From Chromobotia macracanthus (lineage: Eukaryota > Chordata > Actinopteri > Cypriniformes > Botiidae), in NCBI GenBank assembly GCA_036877525.1, contig JAZGTH010000019.1, positions 3,166,501-3,230,500 of the forward strand: DNA of 64,000 nucleotides, read 5' to 3'. The stretch's first letter is position 1. Each line of letters begins with the position of its first letter. Below, piece after piece: positions 13,801-28,680 of this stretch. The position numbers and the translations under genes are program-made. Below the pieces are notes generated by a model. The model was not told the origin of the DNA. It saw only the letters and a program-made list of their open reading frames with translations, and searched no databases.

Positions 13801-15013
13801 CAATCGTACACAACAATATTTCTCTATTTATCTGTTTTTATAACTTTTTATAATCAGTAGAGCCGTCCACTGGCATCAAATGAATCAAACATACACTGCG
13901 CATGATCCACCCACCCAAACAAATGTGAAACTGATATCATCAGGGGACCAGTAAAAGAAAGTACCATTTATCGAAGAGGAACATTTATATTAAAATCCTA
14001 TTAATATTAGTGTAAATATTAACATTGCACATATGCACAAACTATTTCTGTAGTATGCAGTATGTATACCTTGCACAGTCTGCAAATTCCCTCCATCCAA
14101 GGAATACCCAAATGACCTATTACTACACTTGCCAAAATGTGCAGTATGCAACAGAGACGCACTGCGTGGGATACTGACATGACCTTCTGTGTGAGGAAAA
14201 AACAGACATTATATCAGCCATGTTTTTTAACATCTCCTTCACTCATTGCTTGATCGTTGTGCCAAAAGTATCGGATTAAGAAAAGAAACCATTCTTAAAT
14301 GGATGCTGCTTGCTGAATTAAACTTGTCATAAGTGGAGATGTGCAAATCTGTTTTAATAAATCAACCAATAAGTGAGTTGTCGGAAGGACTAGTCAACCG
14401 TAAGGAAGCCCTAAATAAATAAGCTGATTTATGGTCATGACCAGACTCCATCAGACACATTTCCTGAGGCATTTACACACGACTTGCTTTTGTTTTTAAA
14501 AGCAGCAGGGCGGAGTGACTTTAAACTAGCCATTATCATATGATGGAAAATGTAGCATCCTGCTGTTTGAAATGTTTTTAAATGCTTAAATCTGTTCTAT
14601 ATGGTATTTCACAATGCCATATAGTAATAATATGCTGTATAAGAAAAACACTATTTCAAAATTGATATCATCCCATACAGAAATCTGGAACACAAAAATA
14701 AACATAAAACACACACGTGCATGTGTATACACACATTTGCATGCATACACAAATGCACACATATACTTTATATTTAAAGCATATATGACATACTGCCATG
14801 ACGAGTATAAATAAAAAAAATACAAAAAATAAACAATACTTTTATGCTGGTTCAGCTAATATGGTTTCAGTAAAGTTAAACAGAAGAAAAATACAGACGA
14901 TTTGAGAAAGAGCTCAGTAGAGAAGAGAAATTGGTTGGTTCAAAACCATTTAAAGGTGAGGAGATGAGAAATAAAGCAGTACTCTCAGCTTGGTAGTTAC
15001 GTAAACTCAGGCC

Positions 15014-15015
<2 letters not shown>

Positions 15016-15052
<37 letters not shown>
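15016..15052. repeat. TG microsatellite
   Basis: 37 bases of perfect TG dinucleotides. Confidence 0.97.
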
Positions 15053-15054
<2 letters not shown>

Positions 15055-17341
15055 GCGGCAGCCAGAGAGAGAGATTTGATGGATCGGTGCACAGGAAATA
15101 CAACTGCCTACAGTAAGAGTACAAGTGTGTGAGGCTTTACAGCAGTGGACCAGTGTCTCAGGCACATGCCGTGTAATCGTCTTACTGTCTGTAAGTGAGA
15201 GCTCACTGCTGCCATTATATAACTGCTAATCCACATACGCACACAGTGACAGTCAAGCCATCCCAAGCCATGACCTCTCTCGCACACTTACTCTCACTTT
15301 CATATGGTGCGGTGCGTAGATGTGATCTCACATAAAATCAAAAGACAGTGTTTTGAGAATCTGTCTACACATAATATTATGCAAAACTTGCCAAATGATA
15401 CAAGTAGACCATCACTTGTGAATTACGCTCTTTAATGGAGGTTTAAAGCTTCAGCATTAGGCGACTCTGAAATGTGGCAGCAAAACGTTGGAACAAAATT
15501 AGATAGTTACAAATATGCCAAAGGTCATTTGGAGCTGTAGAGCAGTGGGCACGGGTTCGAGGATCACAACTTGGCTTTTACCCCTACTTTCCTGTCTACA
15601 TTTTTAGATAAAGGTAAAGATAAAGGCAAAAGCCTAAAGATTAATAAATAAAAAAGTGTGAAAACGTTACAGAAATAAACACTTATGCAAAAGCATTTTC
15701 ACAGAGTTGTGATAATTATAGTAAATGATTATGTTATAATAGTTTATAATAAACTACTTTATTAGTTGAGTTTGTGTCAAGCAGTCATGTTGTAGCCGTT
15801 TATGTGTGGGTCTAGTTGAAAAACATCGTCACATTTCACAGGTGGTTTAGGGTGAAACCACATACATACAAAACAGAAAGACAACATCTTCTGGAAAAAG
15901 AAGTAGTGATTCTTATATCTTACATAATATCTAGACAGTAAGGATACAATATGAATACCTCGGTATCTATACCTAGATACAATATGCACCAACTTAATGC
16001 TGCATTGTTTTTAGTCAAACACTGCCTTAGAAAAAGAGTCTGACTATAGTGAGAGAGAAAGAGGAAGAGAGAGAGCGAGAGACGTTCTGTGTCTGAAGCT
16101 ATCAGTACACAAGAATAATTACTAGTACTTTAAACAGCATACTGTTAAGTTATCCAACAACGAGGGTTGTCTTTCTTTTTTCCAGTCAGTATTATCTACG
16201 TAGCTTTTATTTCTGCATGTTGTTCCGTTACTCTTAAAATCAAATGCTGATGATCCTCTGCTAATACCTGGTTGCGTAAAGAAGAGCTTTCTGTGTTTAC
16301 AAGCCACTCAGGTCCAAGCACCACTGAAGTCTGAATCCCAAGAAGAACTGTGAGCAGACCTGCCCTTAAGTGTCTGCGGCTTGTCTGAGCTGATATTAAT
16401 CAGACAGTCTGCGTCCTTCTCACACTGACTCCTGAAAACGTCATTCCTGCTGAACAACACTCAGCGAGCTGGAGTTTTGAAACATATGAGTTTTTATTTC
16501 AACGAACTGAAGCTATTGCTGTGGCCTGCGTTTGTCAGGTGCTGGAAAGAAAGCAACTTGACTGTAATGGAGACTAAAGGGAGTGTGGATTTGGTCTGAA
16601 GGAGGATTTGTGGAGAAAACCACTGCTTTACAGGATAGCTTTCTGCTCTCCGGTTAGATATAGTAGCATGATGCTGAATGCAGCCAACCCAATTCTTAGT
16701 TTCACATTTCTTTAATGAATTCTTTTGCTACTCCCCTGGGTATTCAGCAAATAAGTGTATACGCACACACAGACACATCTGTGACATAAACAAACGAACA
16801 TCTGATTATACCATGGCTTCATCTCAGACGATCCAGAATTGTGTTGCTGTTAAAAAATGGGGAATAGGAGGAAATATGGTTGAATAAACAGACATTCTTT
16901 GTCTATGTTTTCATGTTTTGTCATTCACCTGTGAGGTATCTCAAATTACAAACCATCTACCAAAGAAAGCACCAGGATTTCTTAAAAAAGCAAACTGAGT
17001 AAACAGTAAAATAGACCTCTTTCAACAAACAGCTTGGCTACGTGGTGAAAAGCAGATTTAGATAAAAAAACATTCAGGTGATGAAATAGTATACATAATG
17101 CTAACAGCTTGACTAATAAACTGTATTACCCTGAAGACTTGCTTACAGTGGTTATTATTAATACTTAATGTACTTAATTATTAAAATTTGTATTCGTTTT
17201 ATTATATCGTAATAATTATATTGCCTTTTATTACACTCCGGTTGCCATCATTTCATTAAAGCAAAAAGCCCTAGGAGGCTGGACATTACGGTGATACATG
17301 CCTAACCAGACCCCTTAATTACAATAAAATACTGTGAATGC

Positions 17342-17344
<3 letters not shown>

Positions 17345-17433
<89 letters not shown>
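17345..17433. repeat. TG microsatellite
   Basis: 89 bases of perfect TG dinucleotides. Confidence 0.97.
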
Positions 17434-17435
<2 letters not shown>

Positions 17436-19569
17436 AACCAGGGCACACGAGTAGCTCATAGTAGTAACACAGACTCCTTTTTCCTGCTGAGAGATCAGAC
17501 TTCTAAAAAAAAATAAGACTGTCTGCCATTTCTCTTGCCCCATTAGCTTTCTGGCTTACCTTGCCGTCTAAATCACACATTTGGCAGGTTTAAATGTTAG
17601 AACACATTTAGTATTCACACAAAAGTTTGCAAATAGTGCTAGAGACAGCACTTAAAGTGCTTGACCACAGTTCAAGAGCAATACAAGCTGCACACAGAGG
17701 TCTGTTTTCATTGGAGCCACTTCCTGTCGCTCAGTTCAGCTTCCTGCTCTGGGTTCAGCAGTGTCATAGAAATCAAAGGAGATGGTATAAGTGCACTAAC
17801 CAACCCATAAAATTAAGGGCATTGACTTCCTCATGAGATAACTTTACAAAGATGAGATGTGTAAAACTACACATTTTTAAAATCTAAACAACTAGTAGAA
17901 TATTTGGTCTTATGGATGCTACAGCACAACAGGACTGAATAGGGCTCTCAAGTTAAAAGCTGAACTATTATCACACTTAAAAATGCAAAACTTACAGCAC
18001 AAGACATTAGAAAAAATTAAAATAATAAGACGTAAATGCCAAAGACAGCCACCTGCATACATAAACCAATATTTAAAAAAGAAAAACAACAATGCAGGAA
18101 TGTGCAGCCCTCTGACAGACAATGTCAGATGTATTTACTGATAGTCATTTAACATGCTAAAGCACACCTAACTGTTCGCACGCTTAAACTTTAAACCTTT
18201 AAACGACCACTGCTTTAAAATTGAAAAACACTCTAGACAAACTAGTTGACCTCACTAAGGGCTTAGCTGGTTGTTGGATGACTGGTTGACGATCTCGTTT
18301 TGTTTAGTACTTTATAACAGAAAAAAGCAAACAAACATGAATGAATGAATGTTAGCTACATACTGCAGTAACCCTGAACAAATACATTCACAAATGTCTA
18401 GACTTGCAGTCTGAAGCTATTTTATGAAAAGAAAAGTTGAATATCTCTCTTTCATACCATCACTCTCTCACATATATAAGCTAACTTTGAGCTTAATAAG
18501 GAATTACAGGAACTTTAGGATGCTAAAATCTTGACTTTTGCAATGGCATTCTCTTCTCGTGAAATATTATGCCCCTCCTCATATTCGCAGAACAGCTCTC
18601 AACCAATCAGTACTGAAACAGACCAACCCTGTGAACCCAGAGCAAACTGTGACATCACAATTACTAAACACACAAGCCTTTAACAGGGATATGAGTATGA
18701 CCAATAGAGATAAAAAAACTAGAAGGCAGTATTCTACCACACCTCACCTCTGTCCTGAACTGTCAATTTGTGAGACAGCGTCACATTACGACACAAGGGC
18801 TGACTGTAACAAATAAAAATCTTAAGCCATAAAAAACTTTGTGTCTGTGAGAAGCCTTTTAAATACAGTATAGTGCGACGTACAGTACTACATTCTGGTT
18901 TAGTCTGCATATTTTTTACTCAGTTGTTTGAGATCTGAAAGTTAACATGGCCGGATATTAACAATATTTCTCATATTTCAAGTTGTTGCTATCTAAACTA
19001 CACAATTAAACTCACACACACACATTCAAAACTTGTTACAATATACAAACCCTAAATACACAGAAGAAAACTAATTCAGAATTTGCAAGTAAATTGCCAG
19101 AACAAAGTACAAATCTCTCAAGTGTCTCTTTCTATTCTGACTAACTCTCTTCTCTTTCTGCCCACCCTGACTCTCTCACTCTCTTTTTCCTTCAGGATGG
19201 CCCGCCCTCATTACATTGGTGAGAGCAAAGCTAGCTGAGGATGTATTTTTAGACTCATGTTTGCAGATTAGCAAAGTATTTTTAGACAATGTTATCCAAT
19301 AGCACACCCACTCCTGCACACATACACGTCCATACACGTCACAGGGGCTCTGCTTACTACTGCCCAACCCAAACTGAACATTTCAGACAGAGAGAGAGAG
19401 AGAGACCAATACAGAACAAAACAGGCAGGCAAGAGGTCAATGTAAGGTTTACTGTAAATAACACAAATTAAAACACATAGATGAGTTATGGGAAATGACA
19501 GAACAGTTAAAACATGCCAACTCAAAAGGAGAAACTTTATATTTACAATGTACTTATAAAGAGCAATAT

Positions 19570-19850
19570 CACGATATCAGAGGTATTTACAAGCCCTGAT
19601 GGGGGAAAAACAGCTTTAACCAGACCAAAGTGGATTGCTGGTCTTTGTTGGTTTTAGTTAGTTTTGCCAGTCTTCCAACCAAGCCAAGCTAGTCTTCAGC
19701 ACATCTAGCTGGTCTATCAGCCCTCCTAAACGCTATCTAAAAACATCAAAACTGACTAGTATAACCAGCTTGCAGAACATAACCAAGATGGCAGAACAGC
19801 TAACCACCTTAGGTTGGTTTAACGTGTTTTTAGTCAGCAGTGTAAGTTAC
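19570..19850. repeat. Degenerate CCAGC/GCTGGT repeat
   Basis: Scattered aaccag, gctggt and ccaagc words on both strands give a weakly palindromic block, as in the GCTGGT-type fish repeat. Confidence 0.4.
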
Positions 19851-20212
19851 CAATATAAGAGGTTATAATTACTGCTATTTATACACTGAACAATCACTGA
19901 CCCTTGATTGACCCCACAATCAAACAGAACAACCGATGTCCTCTCCTTATGCTGCAGTTGACAGCATAAGCTTTACAGTGGGCACTTTTTTGTGAGTGAG
20001 TGAGTGAGTGAGATCCCTTTGTGAGAAAGGGATGCGAACGGACTGCCTCTGTTTTTCAAGAGGACATTACATAATTTTCTCTCTAAAATGAGCACAGTCT
20101 AGTCTTTTCACACAAACATACACTGACAGATTTGAGATGACAGACAGGCTGTTCCCAGCTGTCTGCATCACCATCACCATGACAACTCTCAGAGACAGAA
20201 AGAGAAAATGGC

Positions 20213-20217
20213 AGAGA

Positions 20218-20257
<40 letters not shown>
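20213..20257. repeat. AG microsatellite
   Basis: 45 bases of AG with a single interruption (gagacaga). Confidence 0.95.
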
Positions 20258-20549
20258 CCAACAGTGCTTACCTGATAGGCTAAAGCTAAAAAAGAAAGAA
20301 GTCGAGAGAAGCTTTTCTAAAGCTCAGCATAAACAAACTGAAACCTGTGACCACTGAAAATTCATTCAGAATACATCTTCAACCTTGTTACACTTCAGAC
20401 AAACACATTTATCATCACACACTAATTTAGCAGGGTGACTTTAGGCTGTTACATGAAACATCTGCTGATGGATTTAATGTGCAAATTGTGCAAACTATTT
20501 TATTGTGCAAACTAAATATGTCTATTTAAAACTGACCCACCACCAGTTT

Positions 20550-21060
20550 ATTGGTTAAAGGCGAAGTGTTAACATTTTTTCAAGGTAAAATATGTCTCCT
20601 ATCCCAGCTCGATATACGGACTCAACTATAAATAAGCCATTAGTAGGCTGATTTCCCCGAAACATATAAACGCTGTGCACAATCAAAACATTGCTCTGTT
20701 TGTTTGAGCCCGGCGAGGCTCAACCGGTGGCGTGACTTTTAGATTGGTCTATCTGTTTGGCCTGTTTGAACAGAACCCCTCCCCTTTCGGCAGCCCCTCA
20801 AAGTTAGCAAAATAAAGTTTAACACGACATGTCCATTTTTTTAAAATGATGTCAATAGAAGAGCTGTTTTACATTTAATTAACGTCTCATGTTTACTTGT
20901 TTATTGGCATATATCTAACTGGCGTACAGCAGGTCATGATGTCAGGGCCATTATATGATTGGCTAATGAGGCGTATGTGATCCAAGTTGACCATAATACT
21001 TTTTCCAACAATATTAGAATTTCATTTAGCAATGACAGTAGCACAGAAATGACACATTTT
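20550..21060. mobile_element. Decayed interspersed repeat
   Basis: Contains ctataaataagccattagta, ggctgatttccccgaaac, aaacgctgtgcacaatcaaa and cccctcccctttcgg in the order I know from a dispersed fish repeat. Limits approximate; no ORF. Confidence 0.4.
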
Positions 21061-24000
21061 AGTTTTAGGGTGAAACAAAGATAAATCAACATTTAAAATA
21101 TATATCTAACCTTATACGAATATATAACTTTAAACAACTTTAAAAAAGGTAATAAACCTATAAAAGACCGAAATACATCAAGCCCGAGAGACGATTTAGC
21201 TACATTAACACTGTGTGTGTATATGTGTTTCGTGCGTGTGAGCGTATGTGACTCAGCTGTATCCTGGCAACGCAAGCAAAAGGGGGAGGAGTGTAATACT
21301 CGTGTCTCTCTCCTGCTCTCTCTAAGGAAGCGTCTGTTTTGAAATATGCATGAGTATGTGTGGCAGAGAGCACAGTTTCACTTTTCTCTTTTCTGTGTGC
21401 TTGGAAAGCAGCTCCATTCCCTAAAGAGCAAACCTCCAGCACAGCAGCGGAAGCTTGCAGCGAGCCCGGCATAACGCGCATCATTAGGGGTCAATACCTG
21501 ATGCAAAAGATTCAAAACAATACAGCCCATGGGAACACTTATTACAGTTTGCTCTTAGAATGACTTTTCATTTTTGTTGTTGTTCTGCTGTGTTGTCAAA
21601 GCGGCATAATAAAAGTCAGATTTATTAAGAGTTTGGTTTCTGACATTTCATTAAGCACTGCTTGCGCGCAATATTGCGACACCTGAAGCAAACACTTCAC
21701 ACACAAAAACAAAGACACGTGGCTCTTCTTCATAATCTTTGAATTTGCTATCTGCTTATTTCAGGAATTATTTGGGTCAACCAGGAAGTTCTAAAACTAA
21801 CCTAAAGAGTTTAACTGTCAACTACAAGACACTGTGTCTTATCTCTCAAGCACAAGCACGCAGGTTCTTTTTTCTGCATCTGCTCCTACTTTGGGTAAAA
21901 CCATTTTTTGCTAACTCTGATCATATAATGATCATATAATGAAATACATTGCATTGTGTGAGTGCTGTATTCCAGGCAGTGTATACTGTACATTTTGGTT
22001 AAGATGCACAGTGCATACTGGTAGTAGGTCATCCTGCTACATCCCATGTTTACAGAAAATTCCCATTCTGTACACCAGGGCTAGTCAATTGGCAGCCTGC
22101 AGGTCAACTCTAGCTCACCAGTCATCTTTATCCGGTACTCCATAACTCAACTTTGCGTCAGAACAGTCTCCTACAACTAGTCAACAGTGACTATAAGAAC
22201 TGTGCACATTCTTAAAAAAAACAGATTCGAAATTTGATAGGTTTACCGTCGGAAGACACTAAATTACAAAAATAAAAGCTAATTTCCACTCAGTGTTGGC
22301 ACATTAATTGCCAGATGAATCAAAACCAAGAATTAAGATTCCACTCCGCTCGCAAAAAACACTCACGCCGCGCTTGCTCAACCACAAATGCCATTTGTGA
22401 TGTACTTGTTAGAGAATCTGCAAATATCAAATATAACATATAGTTCATATATTGTTTTGATGAAGTTGAAGCTCATACACACAAAGGCACATTAACATTT
22501 CAAGTTAAAAACCAGTGATCTTTGTTTTGCTTGTGAGTCTCCTACTCCTTATTAACTTAGTAAGATATGTTTGTGATTATTGCAGTTGGCACAATAATGA
22601 CACAGGCCCCTCAAAAACGGCATTGTGACCACAGATAGTTGAGCTGCATTACATTAGAATTCACTCTCTCTCTTTTTCTGCATACTTTTTTGACAGACTG
22701 TTTTTGAAAAGGGTGACATTTTGACAAAGACCTCAAAAGAAAAGCACAGCATCATAACAAAACATTGTTGCAGACTGATACTAGACCACCTAAACACAAA
22801 CCAGTTATAACAACTGCAGATGTGAATGATATCCACCTAAATTTCATGGTAAAAGAGCATGCATGCATGCACGCACATCCACGTTTATTAGAAAATTAGG
22901 CACAGACAGCACAGAGCATGCAGGCAATCCATGGTCCATTAGGTTTCTGGGTTACAAAAAAATATGCATGCAAGCATGTGCTCACAACAGAAACTTCTAT
23001 GCCACATGTTGAGGTCCACTTGCATGTCTCTAATTGTTTATGTGAAGGATTTTAGATTCATCTTCTATGACATTTGTGAACATTAACGCTCTTTATAACC
23101 ACAATAGTTAAACTAAATTAGGCCTAAAAGTGTCTCACACTGAATGCAAGGCTTGACCAACCACAAGAGAAATGATAACCTGCAGTGTGCAAATTACTGT
23201 ACTTCTGCAGACAGGCAGATTGTGCTCAGTTTCTGATTCAGGGTGAAGGTCTCTAAAATGGGGAAGAGGCCCAAGAGGAAGGAAATGAGTTAAGAAACTA
23301 ATGCGTTTAAAACAGAACCAATACATAACAACATGTTCTCTTATTATATGAATCATGGGAATGACAAACAAAAGGGGTAAAAAAAAATTCTACACAGAAT
23401 TAGTTACATCACGGATAGTTGACATGAATTTTCAAGCACATTTTTTACTATCCAGCAAGTAACAGCTTGTTTATCTGGTCAAAGCATCAGTGAGACGCTA
23501 AGAAAACAAAGACTCCGTATTATTTGCTAAAGAGATCTACATAAAATAAACTATTTAATTAAACTATTTTATTAATTTAATTAGACTAATTTTTAATAAA
23601 ACTAAACTGTCTGTTCTGTTTTGACGTGTCAGACTAATTTATGGTTCATTCAGAGGACATGCGATGACAGCGCAGTTTTAAGTCAGTTATGTGCTTATGT
23701 GTCATCAAGAACTGAAACATGCTTTTACATTACAAATGTAATTTGTGTTGTGATTAGTGTGATATAGCTGATAAAGCTTGATATTTGTCAGTCTTGTGCA
23801 TTTACATATTTGTACTAAAAATGACTTACATGGGTGATTTTTCTTTCAATAAGACAAATCATCATTACGGATTTTAAGTTCATTTCTTTTTATTCAAAAG
23901 TCACAAGATAAGGTGGGGTGTAAACTAGTCTTATGACACAGTCTTTAGTCAAATGTAATAGCTAAATGGGATAAAGGCACCCTTAAATTGCAACATTTAT

Positions 24001-24744
24001 GACTGCTTAATTTTATATAAAATACATATCAGCAAAATCATTTCAAAAATATTAAATATTTTGACAGTCCACATTAGGCATTCTATTAATATAAGTAACT
24101 TTGAAACTACATGTAAACTAACTCTAACTTTAGTGTATTAGTAAACTGCTAGTTTAGGGTTAGCAGAAAAATTGGACATGTACAACTTGCAAAGTTACTT
24201 ATAGGCAAGAGAATGTCTGAAGTAAACAATTACACCAGACAGAATTTAAGACCAGTATTCCTACACTACAAACACTACTAAAACGTGTTTGCGTGTGTGG
24301 ATTAGAATGTGGTGTGTTTAGACAGAAAAAATTGCATGCCATGCCAGCCATGAAAGTGTATATATAAAGTGCATGTGCGGTTTTGTGTGTATTTATAGTC
24401 ATATTCTGATAAAAATGATATAAAAATTGTATAGAAATTATACATCATGTACCTGAACATGACTACTGCAGAACTGAACGTGGAATTAATGAGTCTCTTT
24501 GCTAAGTTTAAGAATCAGCTGTCTTGCATAATGTAGACACAATGCACCTCACTTCTGTAATGTGGATTTTACACCTAAAGAAACTTTAGTAATGATCAGA
24601 TTTGTGTTACACATTTATACAACCCTGCAAGAGCACGGATCTGCCTTTATGGTATGCAGGTGCAAGTGAGAAAGTCTGGGTTATGCGCAAGCTGCAGAAA
24701 TTGGATAAAGCCTATATCAAGAAGCTACAAAAAGGAAATCAATA

Positions 24745-24900
24745 AAAAACAGCCTAAGGTGGTTGCTGGCCACCAGGTTGGTGTCCACTACTCAGGATGG
24801 TCTAGTTTAATGATTTTAGAGGAGAGCAGCTAAACCAGCAAACCGCTTTCAAAACCTAGAAATACAAGTGTTTGTGAAACCTGTTTAAAAACAGCTATTT
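24745..24900. repeat. Degenerate CCAGC/GCTGGT repeat, second copy
   Basis: Contains gcctaaggtggttgctggcc, ggttggtgtcc and agctaaaccagcaaaccg, similar in composition to the block at 19.6-19.85 kb. Confidence 0.35.
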
Positions 24901-27900
24901 TTACCATTTTATTTGGTGATGCTTGACACATTATTTGAATGATCTAAATCATTATCCCGCTTGTGCAACTGGCTGTCACTTTAACTAAAGTAACTAAACT
25001 ACACTGAACATTTATGTCTTTGCAAGGTGACCTCACTCACTTCATTTAAACACCTGAAAACAATGCATATACCACTGGTTGTAAACATCTTCCAGTGTCT
25101 TTAATGCAAATGCACAGTAGAGTCCATCTTGGCATTCTGGGTGAAAGACCATGGTTGAGACCCACATTGTCTGGTCACTCATCAGATGACTCTTGGTGAG
25201 TGTTCTTCTGTGGTGAACACCACACCAATGTCACAGGCAATTAAGGCACTTTTGTGTGTTATAACTGTGCATTTGTTGTGTCTGTGCACCAATGCATGTG
25301 TGACTTAAGGTCAAAGCAGCGAGAAATCTTGCCATGAGGGGACACGTGTTTGATGACACTTGTCTATATTTAACTGGGTCTCTCTTATGGTATGAAGGAC
25401 AGGCAAAAGCACAGACTGATTTCCAGGCATCTACCTCATCATTAATGAAGCCGTTTGCACTTGGTCTTCAAACAGACACGCACACAAACTAGATTTGGCT
25501 ATCCAAACTGGGAAAAATGGGAAAATATTCTCTCTCTGGCAATAAACAGTGTTGATGTCATTACATTTACTGAATGGACTACATGACTAGCAGTTTTAGC
25601 AGTCTCAACATCACATGACCTTATCTAGGAAAATGCTCAATGAATTGGCATTCAAAGAACAGAACAGATGTGTCATCAATCCTCAAAGATCCACCATAAA
25701 AGAAGATCACATGAGATGGTGAGAAGATGGTCAAGTGAGCCATGATTCACTTGTTTTCCCAGAACAAACCGTATAGGAGAAAAGGCTTCACAGTTCCTGG
25801 ATCAGTCTTTGCATCTAAACAACTAAGATGACTGGTGACCAGTGTGATGATGTCATCAGAGCTCATCATATTGGTCCCTGTAGAACATATAGGACCTTCA
25901 TGTCACTTGGCCTGTCTGAGTGACAAGACTTATCTTTGAACCTTTCCACACCTGAAACTGGTAATCCAGGGCGTAAATGTAATTATTATTTTGCCTTTAT
26001 GCTTTACTCTGTACCCTAACAATACTTTAATCTTTCCTCAAACAATATATCTACATATTCTACATTACATGTCACTCCCTACTATCTATGGGTGTAAAGA
26101 TATACCAATGCCACAGTTCGGTTCCTATCATGGTTTTGAAACTACAGTTTGGTTTGATTCTGTTTGCCTCTACTAGCTTTGTCTGCTTAGTTAGCCACTG
26201 GGGCAAATAACCTATGGCGCCCATTAGGGCTTTCTCACAGCGTAAAGTTCTGGCCCTACAAAATCACAAGAAGTAATGTTAACATGTCAATATTTAACTA
26301 TAGATGCGGAATGCACATACACCCAAACATTCAATGTTTCCGATCAGAAAAATTACAATCAGCCATTGCATTCACAAGGTCTGCACAGGCAAAAAAAGGA
26401 GGCAAAACCAGAATATTTCCTGCACTACATATTGATTCTGTGCTTTTGGCAAAATAAATGATACTTGCTTTTAAGTGTCTTTCATCTACAGCAGTGATTC
26501 CCGGCCAAGGCGACCTGCACCTCAGGGTACTCAGGAGTAACTGGACAGATTTCGATTTTTGTTTTCGATCTGTTTACCTGCAAGCCACAACTTCTCATTA
26601 CATTGTGTTAAAATAAAAGTACTGAATGCATTTCATTGATTAATGATATTTGTGGCCAATTTATTAATAATGTTAATATAATACAAGTGAAACAAGCTTT
26701 AAAAAAGCCATTTGTGACTACTTGTGAACACAAATACAACTCATTTTTCAGGGTGCCCAGACTTTCTGGGATGTTGGGGAATCGGCAGGATTCCTAACAC
26801 TAAATTCTTGCGGCTATGTGGACATATGCATGAGCATCACCAGGAGGTGTTTTTATTCCTGTGTGAACGCACATCAGAATGCAGCTCCAATAAGCCACTA
26901 AATGTAACAAAGCCCAAAGACAGACATAGAAGACAACACCATTTTCATGTGTTTTACTCTTGCCGTGTGGTATGTGTGTAAAGGAGATGGTGACCAGAAA
27001 CCATGTTTTGCACTGTTGACATACACCTTGCCCTGCATTCCGGTGGAACATGTGTACATGCATAGCAGCATGAAAATGCTGCATTGATAACAGCGGAAAG
27101 CCCGAAGTGTGATCGTGGGACATCATAATACTAGTTACAGTGGGAGTACAGCATGGTTTGTAGTAAAGTACAGTACATATGTATTTGGAATGCGTCCAGA
27201 ATAAACACAAGAGAGCATGTTGTGAAATGTAAATTGTGTAATTTAAAACCTTGAGGCCATCATATTTCTTTTAAGGAAAGGTGTGAGGACTCCAACAACC
27301 TTACTTTCCCTCTCTGTTGCTTCTGGATTACTTTGTCTGTCACTGATAATGGAACAAATAGCAAGTTAAGGGTTCTCTAAACACAAAATTACTCACAGTG
27401 ATAGGGTTTCTGATTGGCTAAATAAAAAGCACTGTGGCTCCCCTGCCCTAGGCTGGGGGAAATGGGTGTGAAACAGGTGTGATTACCAGAACATTCACTA
27501 AGCTGTCATGTAGTAGGGACATATGTGTTGTATTCCAAAAAAACCTTAGAGCACCTATAAGATAAAATAAGGAAAAGCACAATTTCACTACTTCCCAAAT
27601 TACCATGTGAACTTTCATAAATTATGACTGTTTTCAAATAGTTTTCCCAAACAGATGTTGCCATGTTAGATTGTTTAAAACTTTTTTGGGAGAATAAACA
27701 AATACTTATAGCCATCTCTTCGTTATGAGCTAGGATAGGACAAAGTATGTTAACACTGACATAACACTTCATCTTTGAATGTCTGTAAAAATAGCACAAA
27801 AATAATCATGGAAGAAACTAGAAAAAAACTGCAGTTCTCATTTATCCTTTGTTCCTGGCATAAACAACTCCTGCCGGTAAACAAATGACTTTATAAATGA

Positions 27901-28554
27901 CTACAGCGTTTCTGGCCACTAAAAATCTTGCCCACAAACAGTAAGATGAATCACACTAAGTAGTAGCTGTGCTACCAGCATTGCAGACCTCCTCACAAAA
28001 GCATCCTGAAGGCAAGAAAGAAAGTAACACAGTGGTAACTGTGCTCTTGGAGTGTCTGACGTCACAAACCCCGTGCAACCCTGCCAACTCAGGAGATAAA
28101 TTTAGATCATGGGCACTGGTCCCAAACGCTGCAAAACAATGTGATACCACAAGCACAGCTTTAGCTGGAGCATACACACAAACATCTTCTGGACCCGTCC
28201 TAAGAATTGTGCAAATGTGCAAACACATGCACTTATGCACTTACACACTGAAATTACAGTGAAAATACAGTGAAGTTTCAAGAACTCCAGCCTGGTCCGG
28301 AGGCAAGTTTGTGCTGAGAATTAAACTTTTCAAGAGTTTTGAAGTCTCTGCAGAATGTAGACACATTCTGTTGTTGGTTCTGCTTTCATACTGGAGTGAA
28401 AGGCCTTGTTTACGTCTGTATTTAGATCATTGTTGTGTGATCCAGTCACAAGGTAAGATGGCCGTGCCATTTTCACCTGGTAGTAATCATATGCATCTAA
28501 TGTGAACACACTTTTCTGTGATGTTTCTAGCTGAAATTATTTTAGTGGAGCAGC

Positions 28555-28680
28555 TGTTTTAAAGAAATGGTTTCACCAAAAATGAAAATTCTATCAATAA
28601 AACCCTTATGTGGTTGTATGTACCCGTACCTGACTTTCTGCATTTTGCAACACACAAAAATCTATGAAACACAAAAGCCA
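28555..28680. mobile_element. Decayed copy of the same interspersed repeat
   Basis: Opens aagaaatggtttcaccaaaa then atgaaaattctatcaataaa, the same 5' end as the copies at 5.6 and 50.3 kb. It fades within about 130 bases. Confidence 0.5.

Noticed and set aside
20067..20261. Minus-strand ORF over the AG array
   Set aside because: A Ser-Leu repeat from the microsatellite.
26800..27210. 136-codon minus-strand ORF
   Set aside because: Cys/His/Met-rich but without a spaced metal-binding pattern or splice signals; likely chance.
27956..28262. Antisense pair of ORFs of 94 and 97 codons
   Set aside because: Mutual shadows; neither resembles a known protein.
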